NCBI GenBank assembly: GCA_012034655.1
Contig: JAAUOZ010000011.1
Location: 1-51,293 of the forward strand
From: Leptolyngbyaceae cyanobacterium CSU_1_3
Lineage (GTDB): Bacteria > Cyanobacteriota > Cyanobacteriia > Leptolyngbyales > Leptolyngbyaceae
Direction: 5' to 3'
Length of the DNA stretch: 51,293 nucleotides
Of this stretch, positions 38,614 through 46,372 are shown piece by piece (the first letter of the stretch is position 1; every line of letters begins with the position of its first letter). Position numbers and translations under genes: made by a program. A model generated the notes under the pieces. It saw only the letters and a list, made by a program, of their open reading frames with translations. It did not search any database and was not told the origin of the DNA.

Positions 38614-39256
38614 TTAAACTTTTTGAACCTGGTTCACTTCCAATTCCACAGGGGTTTCCCGCCCGAAGATTGAAAGCAGAGCCTTGAGCTTGCTGCGTTC
38701 GGCACTGACTTCGATCACTTCACCTTCAAAGTCCTTAAAAGGCCCAGAAAGCACCACGATCTTATCGCCCGTAGCCATGTCAATTTTTCTGACTGGCTCC
38801 TGCTCTTGAGTCTGTTTGAAGATGCGTTCAACTTCTGACTGACCCAAGGGCATTGGTTTAACGTGACCGCGCCCTCGTCCATAACGACGCTTTTGCTCTG
38901 CTCCCACAAAGTTGATCACGTTTGGCGTATTTTTGATCACCTGCCAAACTTCATCATCCATCAGCATTCTGACCAAGACATACCCTGGAAAAACTTTCTC
39001 TGAGCCTTCTTTGGGCTTACCGTCTTTTTTGATGCTTGAGGATCGGAGTCTCAGGGATCTGAACGTCCAAAATTCGATTGGTTACATCCAGAGTTTGGAT
39101 GCGCTGCTCTAGGTTGGCTTTGACGCGCTTTTCACATCCGGAAGCAACCTGTACGGCGTACCAACGGGCTTTCTCTAGCGCAACGGTTTCTTCAGAGTCG
39201 TCTGCTGAGTCAAGTCGCTGGGTCAATTCTTGCGATTCGTCTGAGGTAAAAGTCAT
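38614..39256 (-). CDS. nusG: Transcription termination/antitermination protein NusG (one frameshift)
   Basis: RNA polymerase-binding elongation factor, about 213 aa when joined. The N-terminal NGN domain is visible (RWYAVQVASGCEKRVKANLE; then EGSEKVFPGYVLVRMLMDDE and VWQVIKNTPNVINFVG). The C-terminal KOW domain contains GDKIVVLSGPFKDFEGEV. One extra base near 39034 separates the frames; removing it gives ETPILKIKKDGKPKEGSE. The start ATG at 39256 overlaps the secE TGA stop (ATGA), indicating translational coupling. An in-frame ATG 8 codons earlier lies within secE. Confidence 0.93.
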
Positions 39257-39474
39257 CCGAACACCTTTATCTGCGCCCACTGAAAGAACTGATCTACAAG
39301 GTAGATGAGGGTTGCTGAGAGTGTCACCATCAGAATGACGGCGACGGATTCACTGATCAATTGCTGACGACTGGGCCAGACCACTTTGTCAAGTTCTTCT
39401 TTGGTCTCTTGAACAAAGGAATTTGGGTTGAATCCAGCCTTTTCTGGCAGGGTTGCCTCGTCTTTTTTGGCCAC
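39253..39474 (-). CDS. secE: Preprotein translocase subunit SecE
   Basis: Small essential subunit of the SecYEG channel, 73 aa from a GTG at 39474 (MAKKDEATLPEK). The single SecE domain shows the amphipathic helix FVQETKEELDKVVWPSRQQL and one transmembrane helix (AVILMVTLSATLIYLVDQFF). The frame is open upstream to an ATG at 39573; the extra 33 residues are basic and not SecE-like, so I favour the GTG, though the long form is possible. It overlaps nusG by 4 bp. Confidence 0.9.
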   Translation of the reverse strand: MAKKDEATLPEKAGFNPNSFVQETKEELDKVVWPSRQQLISESVAVILMVTLSATLIYLVDQFFQWAQIKVFG

Positions 39475-39710
39475 AGTTCCCAAGTGCTCCCGTCTCTTCA
39501 AAGTTGCGCGTATCTTTGAGCTTACAATCTGAGGACAAACTGGGGAGGTTTGCCTTTTAGATCGATCGCTCAATTCTCAATGTCGGCTGGCACAATCCTG
39601 TCCAGATTTAGCAGCATTCCATTTTTGTTCGACTGCTAAAGCTCGCTTAGCCGTTGAGCTTTTTGCTTGGCTTTTACCCAGCTTCAGCGTCTATATTCAG
39701 AGAAATTCAG

Positions 39711-39783
39711 CGCGCCCTGGAGGACTTGAACCCCCGACATCAGGTTTTGGAGACCTGCGTTCTACCAACTGAACTAAGAGCGC
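39711..39783 (-). tRNA. tRNA-Trp (CCA)
   Basis: A 73-nt cloverleaf on the minus strand: acceptor GCGCTCT/AGGGCGC (one T-G pair), D-arm TAGTTCAGTTGGTAGAAC, anticodon loop with CCA in GGTCTCCAAAACC, T-arm GGGGGTTCAAGTCCTCC, discriminator G. It sits between rplS and secE, the usual cyanobacterial place. Confidence 0.97.
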
Positions 39784-39959
39784 ACGAGCCGAACAACTCT
39801 GATTAGTTGCCTTATCTAGTCTAGCAGCGAATGGACTGTTTTGCTTAAGCCATTCTTTAGAAGTGCTCCAGCGATTTGCGACGAGTGAGTTTTTGTGAAA
39901 GCTAACTGCAAATCGCTGATTTGAAATTCTAGTGTGGCGCTAGCTTCTGGCTTCGGGTT

Positions 39960-40322
39960 TTAGAGGGGGCGATCGAAGCGCTGCTTGAGGCGGGTTGCCT
40001 TACCAGTGCGCTCACGCAGGAAGTAGAGCTTGGCCCGGCGAACTTTGCCGCGTCGTAGCACTTTGATGCTCTCGATACGGGGAGAGTGGATCAAGAAAAC
40101 TCGCTCGACTCCTACCCCTTGAAAGACGCGACGAACGGTAATATTTTGGGTGATGCCAGCGCTGCCTTTGGCAATCACAACGCCTTCGTAGGGTTGAGTA
40201 CGCTCTTTGTCGCCCTCTTTGATTTTGACTCCAACTTTTACCGTGTCACCGATGTGGATGATGGGTAAATCAGATTTTAGTTGCTCTGCTTCGATCGAGC
40301 GAATCAGTTCCTGCGCTTTCAT
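39960..40322 (-). CDS. rplS: 50S ribosomal protein L19
   Basis: Ribosomal protein at the 30S-50S interface, 120 aa. It begins [20 protein letters not shown] and shows the family segments [58 protein letters not shown] (in parts) and [16 protein letters not shown]. Intact. It is separated from tRNA-Trp by 176 bp and shares its direction. Confidence 0.98.
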   Translation of the reverse strand: MKAQELIRSIEAEQLKSDLPIIHIGDTVKVGVKIKEGDKERTQPYEGVVIAKGSAGITQNITVRRVFQGVGVERVFLIHSPRIESIKVLRRGKVRRAKLYFLRERTGKATRLKQRFDRPL

Positions 40323-40594
40323 AGGACTTCAAAAAACTCACAATTGCTTACCTTAGCCCATTACCTGCCTAGATGTCTAGGGTTGGGTCAATAAATTCCT
40401 GGCTGGGGCAATGCTTATAGAAGGTTTTGCCCCCAGCGTTTTGTCACAATCTTCAACAGAGAGAATTGTAACAAAACTGAATTCCTGCTTAAGTTTACCT
40501 GGCAATGCCCCCAGAGAGGATTGAATTCTTTAGAGGACAGGAGTTTACTAGCTTCTAGAGTCAGGTTTTATTTCACCACAGAAAAGCTTTGATT

Positions 40595-41341
40595 ATGGTT
40601 GATGTTTTTTCGCTCACATGCTCTCTCTATCCGCTTCAGTGGGTGGCTCCTCACCTGGCATTACATATCCCAGATGGGTTTTTGAGCCTGCCTGTGATGG
40701 GTGTGACCTGGGTAGCAGCGATCGCCCTGATTGCCATCTGCCTGAACAAAGCCCAAGCAGAATATCAAGACCGAACAGTGCCCCTGATGGGCGTGTGTGC
40801 GGCTTTTATTTTTGCAGCCCAGATGATCAATTTTCCGATTCCTGGTGGAACCTCTGGACACTTGCTAGGCGGCACTCTAGCGGGCATTTTGCTGGGGCCG
40901 TGGGCAGGGTCGCTCGTGATGTCTGTGGTCTTTATGGTGCAGAGTTTTCTGTTTCAAGATGGCGGCATCACCGTCATGGGAGCCAACATTTTTAACATGG
41001 GGCTGATTGGCACATTTTTGGGATATTACCTGTTTCGGGGAATTCGCCAGGCGATCGGGCGCAATAAGCTGGCTGGCATGGTGACGGGAGCCGCGATCGC
41101 GGCTTGGGTGAGTGTGATGGTGGCCGCGATCGCGACGGCGTTGCAACTGGCGATTTCTGGAACGGTTGCCCTTCAGGTGGCAATGGTGGGAATGGTAGGC
41201 TGGCACACGCTGATTGGTATTGGCGAAGCCCTGATTACGGTTGCAACGGTGAGCTTTATTTGGCGCACTCGACCCGATTTGTTTTACCGTCCGCCTCAGG
41301 CTGCAACGTCGTCGCTGCGTCGATCGCTCTCCACTCGATAA
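40595..41341 (+). CDS. cbiM: CbiM/NikM-type cobalt or nickel ECF transporter substrate component
   Basis: Membrane S-component that binds the metal through its N-terminus. The precursor is 248 aa; a signal-like leader ends just before HIPDGFLSLP, the canonical mature start whose His provides metal ligands. About seven hydrophobic helices follow, with FPIPGGTSGHLLGGTL, GANIFNMGLIGTF and GWHTLIGIGEALIT as strong family motifs. It is followed by a PDGLE-domain protein and CbiQ. Whether Co2+ or Ni2+ is the substrate cannot be decided from sequence. I searched the 270-bp upstream region for cobalamin-riboswitch boxes and saw none. Confidence 0.9.
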   Translation: MVDVFSLTCSLYPLQWVAPHLALHIPDGFLSLPVMGVTWVAAIALIAICLNKAQAEYQDRTVPLMGVCAAFIFAAQMINFPIPGGTSGHLLGGTLAGILLGPWAGSLVMSVVFMVQSFLFQDGGITVMGANIFNMGLIGTFLGYYLFRGIRQAIGRNKLAGMVTGAAIAAWVSVMVAAIATALQLAISGTVALQVAMVGMVGWHTLIGIGEALITVATVSFIWRTRPDLFYRPPQAATSSLRRSLSTR

Positions 41342-41372
41342 AGAGATTTCTAGCAAAGACGTGACCCGCTGT

Positions 41373-41416
41373 CTTCGACTTCGCTCAGCCAGCTTGCGCC
41401 CTGAGCGAAGTCGAAG
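41373..41416. repeat. Perfect 16-bp palindromic hairpin between cbiM and the PDGLE gene
   Basis: Arms CTTCGACTTCGCTCAG (41373-41388) and CTGAGCGAAGTCGAAG (41401-41416) with a 12-nt loop. The stable stem within the operon resembles dispersed cyanobacterial palindromes. It falls in the upstream extension of the next frame and therefore helps place that start at 41502. Confidence 0.85.
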
Positions 41417-41501
41417 GGCAAAAACCGGAAGGTCATCTCTTTTTGGAAATCGCCTAGGCTCTCCAACTCGACAAACTGACTCAAATTCAACAAGATTTTC
41501 T

Positions 41502-41852
41502 ATGAATAGCAATGCTACAAGGACGCGCAATCGAGCCGTGGTGCTCACAGGTTTAGGAATCGCCCTGCTGGTTGCTGTTTTTCTGTCTCCCTTTGCCAGC
41601 CAAAACCCAGACGGGCTAGACCGAGTTTCTGAAGATTTGAAGTTTAGCGACAAAGCAGCAGAGGAACCCCCGGCTCAGAAGTTACCCTTCTATCAAGTAT
41701 TTGATGAATATGCGCTGCGAGGCGTACCCGAACAACTGGCCACTCCGATCGCAGGTCTCGTCGGCACTTTGGCTACCTTTGGCTTAGCCTGGGGGCTGGG
41801 CAAACTGGCAGTGCGCGGATCTGATGAGCGACAGAACCATGAATCGGAATGA
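41502..41852 (+). CDS. PDGLE-domain protein (CbiN/NikN-like accessory component)
   Basis: A 116-aa small membrane protein with two helices. The first (VVLTGLGIALLVAVFLSPFA, residues about 11-31) is followed by NPDGLDRVSEDLKF, the PDGLE-domain hallmark, then a periplasmic stretch and a second helix (TPIAGLVGTLATFGLAWGLG). Such proteins replace or accompany CbiN in cobalt/nickel ECF systems. The ATG at 41502 was chosen because the upstream extension crosses the 41373 hairpin. It sits 5 bp before the cbiQ start, so the three genes are probably one operon. Confidence 0.85.
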   Translation: MNSNATRTRNRAVVLTGLGIALLVAVFLSPFASQNPDGLDRVSEDLKFSDKAAEEPPAQKLPFYQVFDEYALRGVPEQLATPIAGLVGTLATFGLAWGLGKLAVRGSDERQNHESE

Positions 41853-41857
41853 ATTGA

Positions 41858-42638
41858 ATGCTGCTATTGCACCTGGGAGTATTTCAGTTAGATGTAGACG
41901 GTGAGCGCCAAACACCCTGGCATTTGCTCATCCCCAAAACTCGACTGCTGTGTGTGTTGATGTTGGTGTTGGCGATCGTCCTTACGCCTCACGCTCACTG
42001 GTGGACTTGGGCCTGGTATGGCGGAGTCATCGCGATCGGGCTGCTAGTGAGTCAGATTACAATCTCGGTGTTGCTCAAGCGAGTAGCAGTGGAATTGTCT
42101 TTTGTAGCTGTAATTTTGATTGGGACGCTCTTTCGCGAGGGGGGAACCATCCTCTGGCAATGGGGATTTCTGAAGATCACTACCACTGGGCTAACGATCT
42201 TGGGCAGCGTGACGACGAAGGCGTTTTTTGTCTTTGCTGTTGCTCAATATGCTGACGCTGACGACTTCTGTTCCTGGGTTGATGCGTGCCCTGGCAGACC
42301 TGAAAACACCGCCTCTGCTCGTGGCCATTTTGGAATCGATGTACCGCTATATGGGGGTGCTGATTGACGAGTTCAATGCGATGCGGCGGGCGGCTCTGTC
42401 TCGCAATTTGATGAGCAGTCGGCGCTGGCAGCGATTGGTCGTCGGCAACATGATCGGCTCTTTGTTTATCCGCACTTACGATCGCGGGGAGCGAGTACAC
42501 CGGGCAATGTTGTCTCGTGGGTATGCAGGTCTACCTTCCGTCAGAAAGATGCCCAAAGGGGGCAAGCGAGATATTCTGGCTCTGATCTTGACGACGATCG
42601 TGGCGCTGGCAGGTCAGGCAATCTATCTCATTCAATAA
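41858..42638 (+). CDS. cbiQ: CbiQ/NikQ ECF transporter transmembrane (T) component (one frameshift)
   Basis: Energy-coupling membrane protein, about 259 aa once joined. The start is MLLLHLGVFQLDVDGE, with hydrophobic helices LLCVLMLVLAIVL and VIAIGLLVSQITISVLL and the C-terminal cytoplasmic signatures MRRAALSRN and ERVHRAMLSRGYAG (Ala-Arg-Gly type coupling motifs). The break is a T6 run at 42224-42229; five Ts would give TTKAFLSLLLLNML. No CbiO ATPase gene follows: the next features are repeats, so the ATPase must be encoded elsewhere. Confidence 0.9.
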
Positions 42639-42666
42639 TCGTTGCCGTTGCGACTCGACAGATCCC

Positions 42667-42731
42667 CAATTTCTCAATGCAATTTCTCAATGCAACTTCT
42701 CAATGCAACTTCTCAATGCAACTTCTCAATG
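42667..42731 (+). repeat. Five tandem 13-bp units after cbiQ
   Basis: Five copies of CAAYTTCTCAATG in a row (42667, 42680, 42693, 42706, 42719), the first two with T, the last three with C at position 4, followed by a broken CAACG. It is non-coding; 13 bp is not a multiple of three. Confidence 0.92.
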
Positions 42732-43150
42732 CAACGTCGCCAGAATTTGGACTGAGCCAAAAAGTTGGAGATCTTGATTTTTTTATAGCCGTAGCCGCAT
42801 CTATACTTTGTCAGGGCATAAAATTAAAGATTTTGGACGGGGTGCAGGGGTAGAACCCTGGCTGGGGGCGCAGCCCCCACACCCCTTCTAAACCAAATCT
42901 ATAGGCTGACGCAGTATAGTTCCATGCTGAAATGTCTAAGGGCACTGCTTTGCTCAGCAGAAACGGTTGTGGCAGTAGGCAAGTGTTGACGCGAAACACG
43001 CAAACTAGAGCAATGAGGCTGGCAGGGAGTATAAACTCTGTTTGGTTGTAACCCAGCCTGGAGGTTCGGGATTGGTGGAAGTCCCACGTTGGGTGAAGAA
43101 GGTCTGCCAGTTTCAGGGCTACCTGCTCAGCGCAAGCGGCAGGGAGTTGG
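42732..43150. other. Intergenic region at the left edge of the accessory island
   Basis: About 420 bp. At 42839-42886 there is a double hairpin (GGGT-aga-ACCC and TGGGGGC-gca-GCCCCCA) of the sort dispersed in cyanobacterial genomes. From about 42900 to 43150 I see no ORF with family features. Possible transposon relic text (43089-43200) was considered but is not supportable. Confidence 0.4.
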
Positions 43151-43570
43151 TTACGCTGACTCCTCAACATCAGAACGAAATCCCAGTTCTAGGAGAGCTT
43201 TGCGGATTTTGGCCTTAGAAGGGCGAACTTTTGGAGCCGTTAATCCCATTTCTCTGGCAGTCTCAAACAGTTCTCGCATCAGCCGATTGAGTGAGCTATC
43301 GTCCGCATCCTCCGGTAGGGCATCAATTCTGCCCTCGTAGGCTAACGTGTAAAGCTCCAGGTGGTGCTTTCCCATCACTTTAGCCAACTTTCTTAAGGTC
43401 TCAGGCGTAGGACAGGTTCCCTTAAAGCAAGCCCCTCTGAGTCGGGGTTGGGGAACTCCAGACAAATCGGCCAGACGATTCATGCTGATACCTTGCTCTT
43501 CGAGGTATTGGAGGATAAATCGTCCCAAAGGGGAGCAATCTTCAGCCTTGATTTGCAACCGTGCTGGCAT
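43151..43570 (-). CDS. XRE/Cro-type helix-turn-helix protein
   Basis: A 139-aa protein from ATG 43570 (MPARLQIKAED); an earlier ATG at 43627 would add 19 residues. Residues about 15-80 form a Cro/CI-like fold: LGRFILQYLEEQGISMNRLAD gives helices 1-2, LSGVPQPRLRGACFKGTCPTP the recognition region, and ETLRKLAKVMGKHHLELYTLA helices 4-5. The C-terminal half is acidic then basic (EDADDSSLNRLMRELFETAREM) and may mediate oligomerisation. It is a likely DNA-binding regulator at the island edge, next to the IS200/IS605 remnant; the target is unknown, possibly the palindrome at 43929. Confidence 0.8.
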   Translation of the reverse strand: MPARLQIKAEDCSPLGRFILQYLEEQGISMNRLADLSGVPQPRLRGACFKGTCPTPETLRKLAKVMGKHHLELYTLAYEGRIDALPEDADDSSLNRLMRELFETAREMGLTAPKVRPSKAKIRKALLELGFRSDVEESA

Positions 43571-43671
43571 GGGTTTAGGAGCGGGAAAAGCTGGCGAAGC
43601 CCTGTGCAGAGATAAGCTTTTTCTCAAGCATTAATTAGGTCTCAGGCAGGGTACTCGCATTTTACCAGGTG

Positions 43672-43905
43672 AATGCTTGACATCCTCCCCCCGCTATATC
43701 GGTACTCCGATTAGCGGGGGATTCCAAAGATTGCTCTGTTGAAATTCCTGCTTCAACGAGACAACTTATGCCGAACTGTTGCCAATTCAACACAGCGATT
43801 ACCCCTTCGGGGAAGAGCTACGCAATGGACTCTCCACAGGCGTTTTCTGCATCAGATGCAGCAGTTACGATGTGCCCCACCGTACTGATTGCCTTATTTT
43901 AGTTA
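43672..43905 (-). mobile_element. IS200/IS605-type remnant: TnpB tail and right-end hairpin
   Basis: Read on the minus strand from 43905, a short frame gives ISTVGHIVTAASDAENACGE followed by SIA and a stop, resembling the C-terminal tail typical of IS605/IS1341 TnpB proteins (TVGH...A.G). About 110 bp on comes the hairpin AGCGGGGG/CCCCCCGCT (43688-43721 region), ending GGAGGATGTCAA at about 43676. That is the standard right end of such elements. The rest of tnpB and any tnpA are absent. The right end is also where TnpB-guiding RNA ends, so an orphan guide-type RNA could persist here. Confidence 0.6.
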
Positions 43906-43928
43906 CGAAAGAATGAGGGTTGTAGGCG

Positions 43929-43968
43929 CTAAACTAGTCATAAAAGACCCTTTTTATGACTAGTTTAG
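43929..43968. promoter_or_regulatory. Perfect 17-bp palindrome upstream of the recombinase
   Basis: Arms CTAAACTAGTCATAAAA (43929-43945) and TTTTATGACTAGTTTAG (43952-43968) around a 6-nt spacer GACCCT, ending 8 bp before the ATG of the tyrosine recombinase. Possible roles are a recombinase core site, an operator for the recombinase or the nearby HTH protein, or a transcription stop in front of the gene. Confidence 0.7.
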
Positions 43969-43976
43969 TTTGAGGC

Positions 43977-44660
43977 ATGGTGAAGCCAAAACGAGTGGTC
44001 GATGGCGGACGATCGCGCCGACTGCCCAACCAAAAACTCCGAAGCCGTGAGCATCTGCTGCCGAGTGAAGTCGATGCGCTGCTCGAAGCTGCCAAAGAAC
44101 ACAGTCGGTATCCCGATCGCGACTATGCCCTGATCTTGATGATGTTTCGTCACGGACTCAGGGCGGTCGAAGCTGCGATGTTGGAATGGCGAGATGTGGA
44201 TCTGAGCCAGGGCAACCTATATATCAGACGAGTGAAGGGTAGCCAGTCTGGGGTGCATCCCCTAAAACCAGAGGAGCAAGAGGCGATTCTACGGGTTCGA
44301 CAGAGTGACGTGTTTCAGATCTTTGTGAATGAACGGAAGCGATCGTTCCTTATTCCGGCGACGGTTCCCGGTCGAGCAGACAAAGCAACGGGCATTTCGC
44401 GGATTGTCGAGCGAGTGGGTAAAGTGGCTGGCTTAGATATTAAGGTTCACGCTCATATGCTTAGACACTCATGCGGCTATTGGCTAGCGAACCAAGGGTA
44501 TGACATTCGGTTGATTCAGGATTATTTGGGGCACAAAAACATTCAGCATACGGTACGGTATACGAAGCTGAACCCTGAGCGGTTTAGGGAGATTCGGTGG
44601 TCGATTGACACTCCTCACCGCATGGCGGATGGGGTATTTCGCGAGAAAGAGATAAATTGA
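43977..44660 (+). CDS. Short tyrosine recombinase (FimB/XerC-D-like integrase)
   Basis: A 227-aa site-specific recombinase consisting almost only of the catalytic domain, with a basic N-terminus (KPKRVVDGGRSRRLPNQK). The catalytic set is present in order: Arg in FRHGLRAVEA near residue 60, the active Lys region RRVKGSQSG near 87, HMLRHSC (His-x-x-Arg) near 161, His in LGHKNIQH near 183 and Tyr in VRYTKLNP near 193. It lacks the N-terminal SAM-like core-binding domain of standard integrases, as do FimB/FimE inverters. The 17-bp palindrome lies directly upstream, and an IS remnant and plasmid-type partition genes flank it. Confidence 0.88.
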   Translation: MVKPKRVVDGGRSRRLPNQKLRSREHLLPSEVDALLEAAKEHSRYPDRDYALILMMFRHGLRAVEAAMLEWRDVDLSQGNLYIRRVKGSQSGVHPLKPEEQEAILRVRQSDVFQIFVNERKRSFLIPATVPGRADKATGISRIVERVGKVAGLDIKVHAHMLRHSCGYWLANQGYDIRLIQDYLGHKNIQHTVRYTKLNPERFREIRWSIDTPHRMADGVFREKEIN

Positions 44661-44722
44661 GTTTGTAGACAGTCAACAACTCCCTCCCAACCCACAAGGA
44701 GATTGGGTTTCCTGGTGACACA

Positions 44723-45238
44723 ATGAAGCCTCGAATCTTAAAGTGGTTAGCTATCAGTGTTGTATTGATCCTTGTCAGTTGTACGGGGGAAGATAGGGTT
44801 ATTCCGCAAACTCGCTGTAAGCGCGCGATCGCCATTGCCACCCAAACTTGGGAAGTAGACTACTACATCAGCAAAACTAGCGGTGGAATGAATACACAGC
44901 GAACTCATGCATTCCAAAGCAACACGCTGACAAATTTCAATGGTGAAAAACCTGTTGATGCGGTTTCTGGCCCCGATGATAACGGGGTTTGGTGGGCTGC
45001 TTTGCCTCCTCGCCCAACGGCGGATGAGGTGGATCAAAATCGAGAAACCCAAGAACGGAACGACCCGCCCCTGTTGGAGCGATCGATTGATTACCAACTC
45101 GACTGTGAAACTGGAACGCTCTTGACGAATGCCTTAACTTATCGAGAGGCGGCCAGATCGATTCGCTCAGGGCAAGCGGTCAGCGTAACTTATTTGGGAA
45201 ATCAGGCGCTAAAAATCGAAAAAAACGATGGACAGTAG
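44723..45238 (+). CDS. Lipoprotein, hypothetical
   Basis: A 171-aa product with a signal peptide ending in the lipobox LVSC at residues 17-20, so it is probably a lipid-anchored periplasmic or thylakoid-lumen protein. The mature part has paired cysteines (TRCKRAIAIATQTWEVDYY and YQLDCETGTLL). A conserved-looking PVDAVSGPDDNGVWWAALPPRPTADEV stretch (in parts) and a TYLGNQALKIEK end follow. It is 62 bp downstream of the recombinase, and an AAGGAG lies too far upstream (22 bp) to be its site. No function is known to me. Confidence 0.7.
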   Translation: MKPRILKWLAISVVLILVSCTGEDRVIPQTRCKRAIAIATQTWEVDYYISKTSGGMNTQRTHAFQSNTLTNFNGEKPVDAVSGPDDNGVWWAALPPRPTADEVDQNRETQERNDPPLLERSIDYQLDCETGTLLTNALTYREAARSIRSGQAVSVTYLGNQALKIEKNDGQ

Positions 45239-45293
45239 GACACTACAGGCTTAGAGTAATTTTGGATTCTGTTGACGTTCAGAATCGTTGCCA

Positions 45294-45374
45294 AGATATT
45301 TTTTATATCTAAATGACATCATAAAGATATTGATTTGATTTCATTTAGATACAAGTCAGATTTCAAAAAGATAT
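45294..45374. repeat. 22-bp-phased iterons downstream of the RHH gene (putative centromere)
   Basis: Three direct repeats of consensus TGAYWTCAWWWAGATAY start at 45314, 45336 and 45358, exactly 22 bp apart, about two helical turns. Just before them is AGATAT-5-ATATCT (45294-45310). It lies in the 152-bp gap after the lipoprotein gene and downstream of the RHH gene stop. Related repeats flank the RHH/ParA genes on the other sides. Confidence 0.75.
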
Positions 45375-45390
45375 TAAAATGACTCTATAG

Positions 45391-45648
45391 TTACTCCTTC
45401 TCTTCCATTTCTCGATCGAGCTTTTCATAAATCGCTTCCAAAATCCATTGATGGCGACTGGGGGCAGGGCGACGACTTTTAACCACCTCATCAACTCTTT
45501 TTAGCAGGTCTACAGGTAGGCGCAGCTTCAAGCCTTTTACCTCTTCTTCGGTTAATTCTTCGACAGGTTTGGGGGCTGCTACTTGAGGAACTGATCCGCC
45601 TTCTTGAATAAACTCATCAACATTGGCTGGCTTCCGTCTAATAACCAT
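45391..45648 (-). CDS. Ribbon-helix-helix (CopG/ParG-like) DNA-binding protein
   Basis: An 85-aa product with a flexible basic/Pro N-terminus (MVIRRKPANVDEFIQEGG) and a C-terminal RHH fold: strand GLKLRLPVDLLKRVDEVVK followed by PSRHQWILEAIYEKLDREME. This is the size and design of the centromere-binding partner of type Ib ParA proteins, whose N-terminal tail stimulates the ATPase. It lies 76 bp downstream of parA on the same strand. Array repeats flank it on both sides, and one overlaps its start region, which suggests autoregulation. Roles are inferred from family and context. Confidence 0.85.
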   Translation of the reverse strand: MVIRRKPANVDEFIQEGGSVPQVAAPKPVEELTEEEVKGLKLRLPVDLLKRVDEVVKSRRPAPSRHQWILEAIYEKLDREMEEKE

Positions 45649-45649
45649 T

Positions 45650-45732
45650 TGACCTCACATTGATATCTTTAAGGACTCTAAAAGATTTTAACTTAATATT
45701 GAAAAGATTTTACTATGACATCATTTAGATAT
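45650..45732. repeat. 22-bp-phased iterons between parA and the RHH gene
   Basis: Four GAT-centred repeats whose G falls at 45662, 45684, 45706 and 45728, exactly 22 bp apart. The outer copies are fuller: TGACCTCACATTGATATC at 45650 and TGACATCATTTAGATATC at 45716. The middle two read AAAAGATTTTA. The last copy overlaps the 3' end of parA (stop at 45725). Confidence 0.75.
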
Positions 45733-46372
45733 CGAAAAGAAGTTTATACAGCTTCTTGACCTCAGCGATCGCTTTGAGGTCAGAGGGCTTTACTTCGGTG
45801 ACAGCCAACCCATTTGCCGCCGCAGAACGGAACGCTTTACGATTTCCCATGGGGGCATCGATGAATTCTAAGCCGGGAGTTTCTTTGGCGATCGCGGCCG
45901 CTTCCGCATTATCTGAACCCTTGGCATCGGCCCGATTGATCACGCAGACCGCTTTGAGGGTTTCGTTAAAGGCGCGGGCTTCCTCGACCAGCTTGCCCAC
46001 ACTCTCCAATGTCCACACGTCAAAGGAGCCAGGGAGGAAGGGAATCACGTAAACGTTGGCCACCGATAAGGCGGCTCTTTGCCCGGCGGTGTCTCGACCT
46101 CCCACATCAATAATCACGTCATCATATTTTTTTGCCATGCGTGTCACCTCCGATCGCACCGCAGCCCCATGCAATTTGATGGAGGTATAGCCCGCCCCGC
46201 CCTTTTCTGCTTTGGCCTGATTGCGAATTGCCGTGAAATCTGAAGCAGTGCCCTGGTCATCGGCATCGACGAGCAGCACATCCATGCCATCGTTCGCCCG
46301 CATGACTGCCATGTTGGTTGCGAGGGTTGTCTTGCCTACGCCGCCTTTGATCCCGCCACAGACAAGAATCAT
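45725..46372 (-). CDS. parA: ParA-family partition ATPase (type Ib)
   Basis: A 215-aa Walker-type ATPase. The deviant Walker A is KGGVGKTTLATN at residues 9-20, with switch residues in LLVDADDQGTASDF and Walker B region DDVIIDVGGRDTAGQ near 84. It lacks the N-terminal HTH of type Ia ParA, so partner binding and regulation should be through a separate DNA-binding protein, the adjacent RHH product. Such pairs segregate plasmids by a diffusing-gradient mechanism on the nucleoid. It could instead position another cargo. Location beside a recombinase on chromosomal DNA suggests descent from a plasmid or integrative element. The gene is intact. Confidence 0.92.
   Translation of the reverse strand: MILVCGGIKGGVGKTTLATNMAVMRANDGMDVLLVDADDQGTASDFTAIRNQAKAEKGGAGYTSIKLHGAAVRSEVTRMAKKYDDVIIDVGGRDTAGQRAALSVANVYVIPFLPGSFDVWTLESVGKLVEEARAFNETLKAVCVINRADAKGSDNAEAAAIAKETPGLEFIDAPMGNRKAFRSAAANGLAVTEVKPSDLKAIAEVKKLYKLLFDI

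Noticed and set aside
40323-40594. Cobalamin riboswitch upstream of cbiM
   Set aside because: No B12-box or conserved pairing elements could be found by eye; only an AT/GC-mixed leader is visible.
43089-43340. Second TnpB tail in the plus strand (GVGYADSSTSERNP-like text)
   Set aside because: It overlaps the well-supported HTH gene on the other strand and the resemblance is only suggestive.
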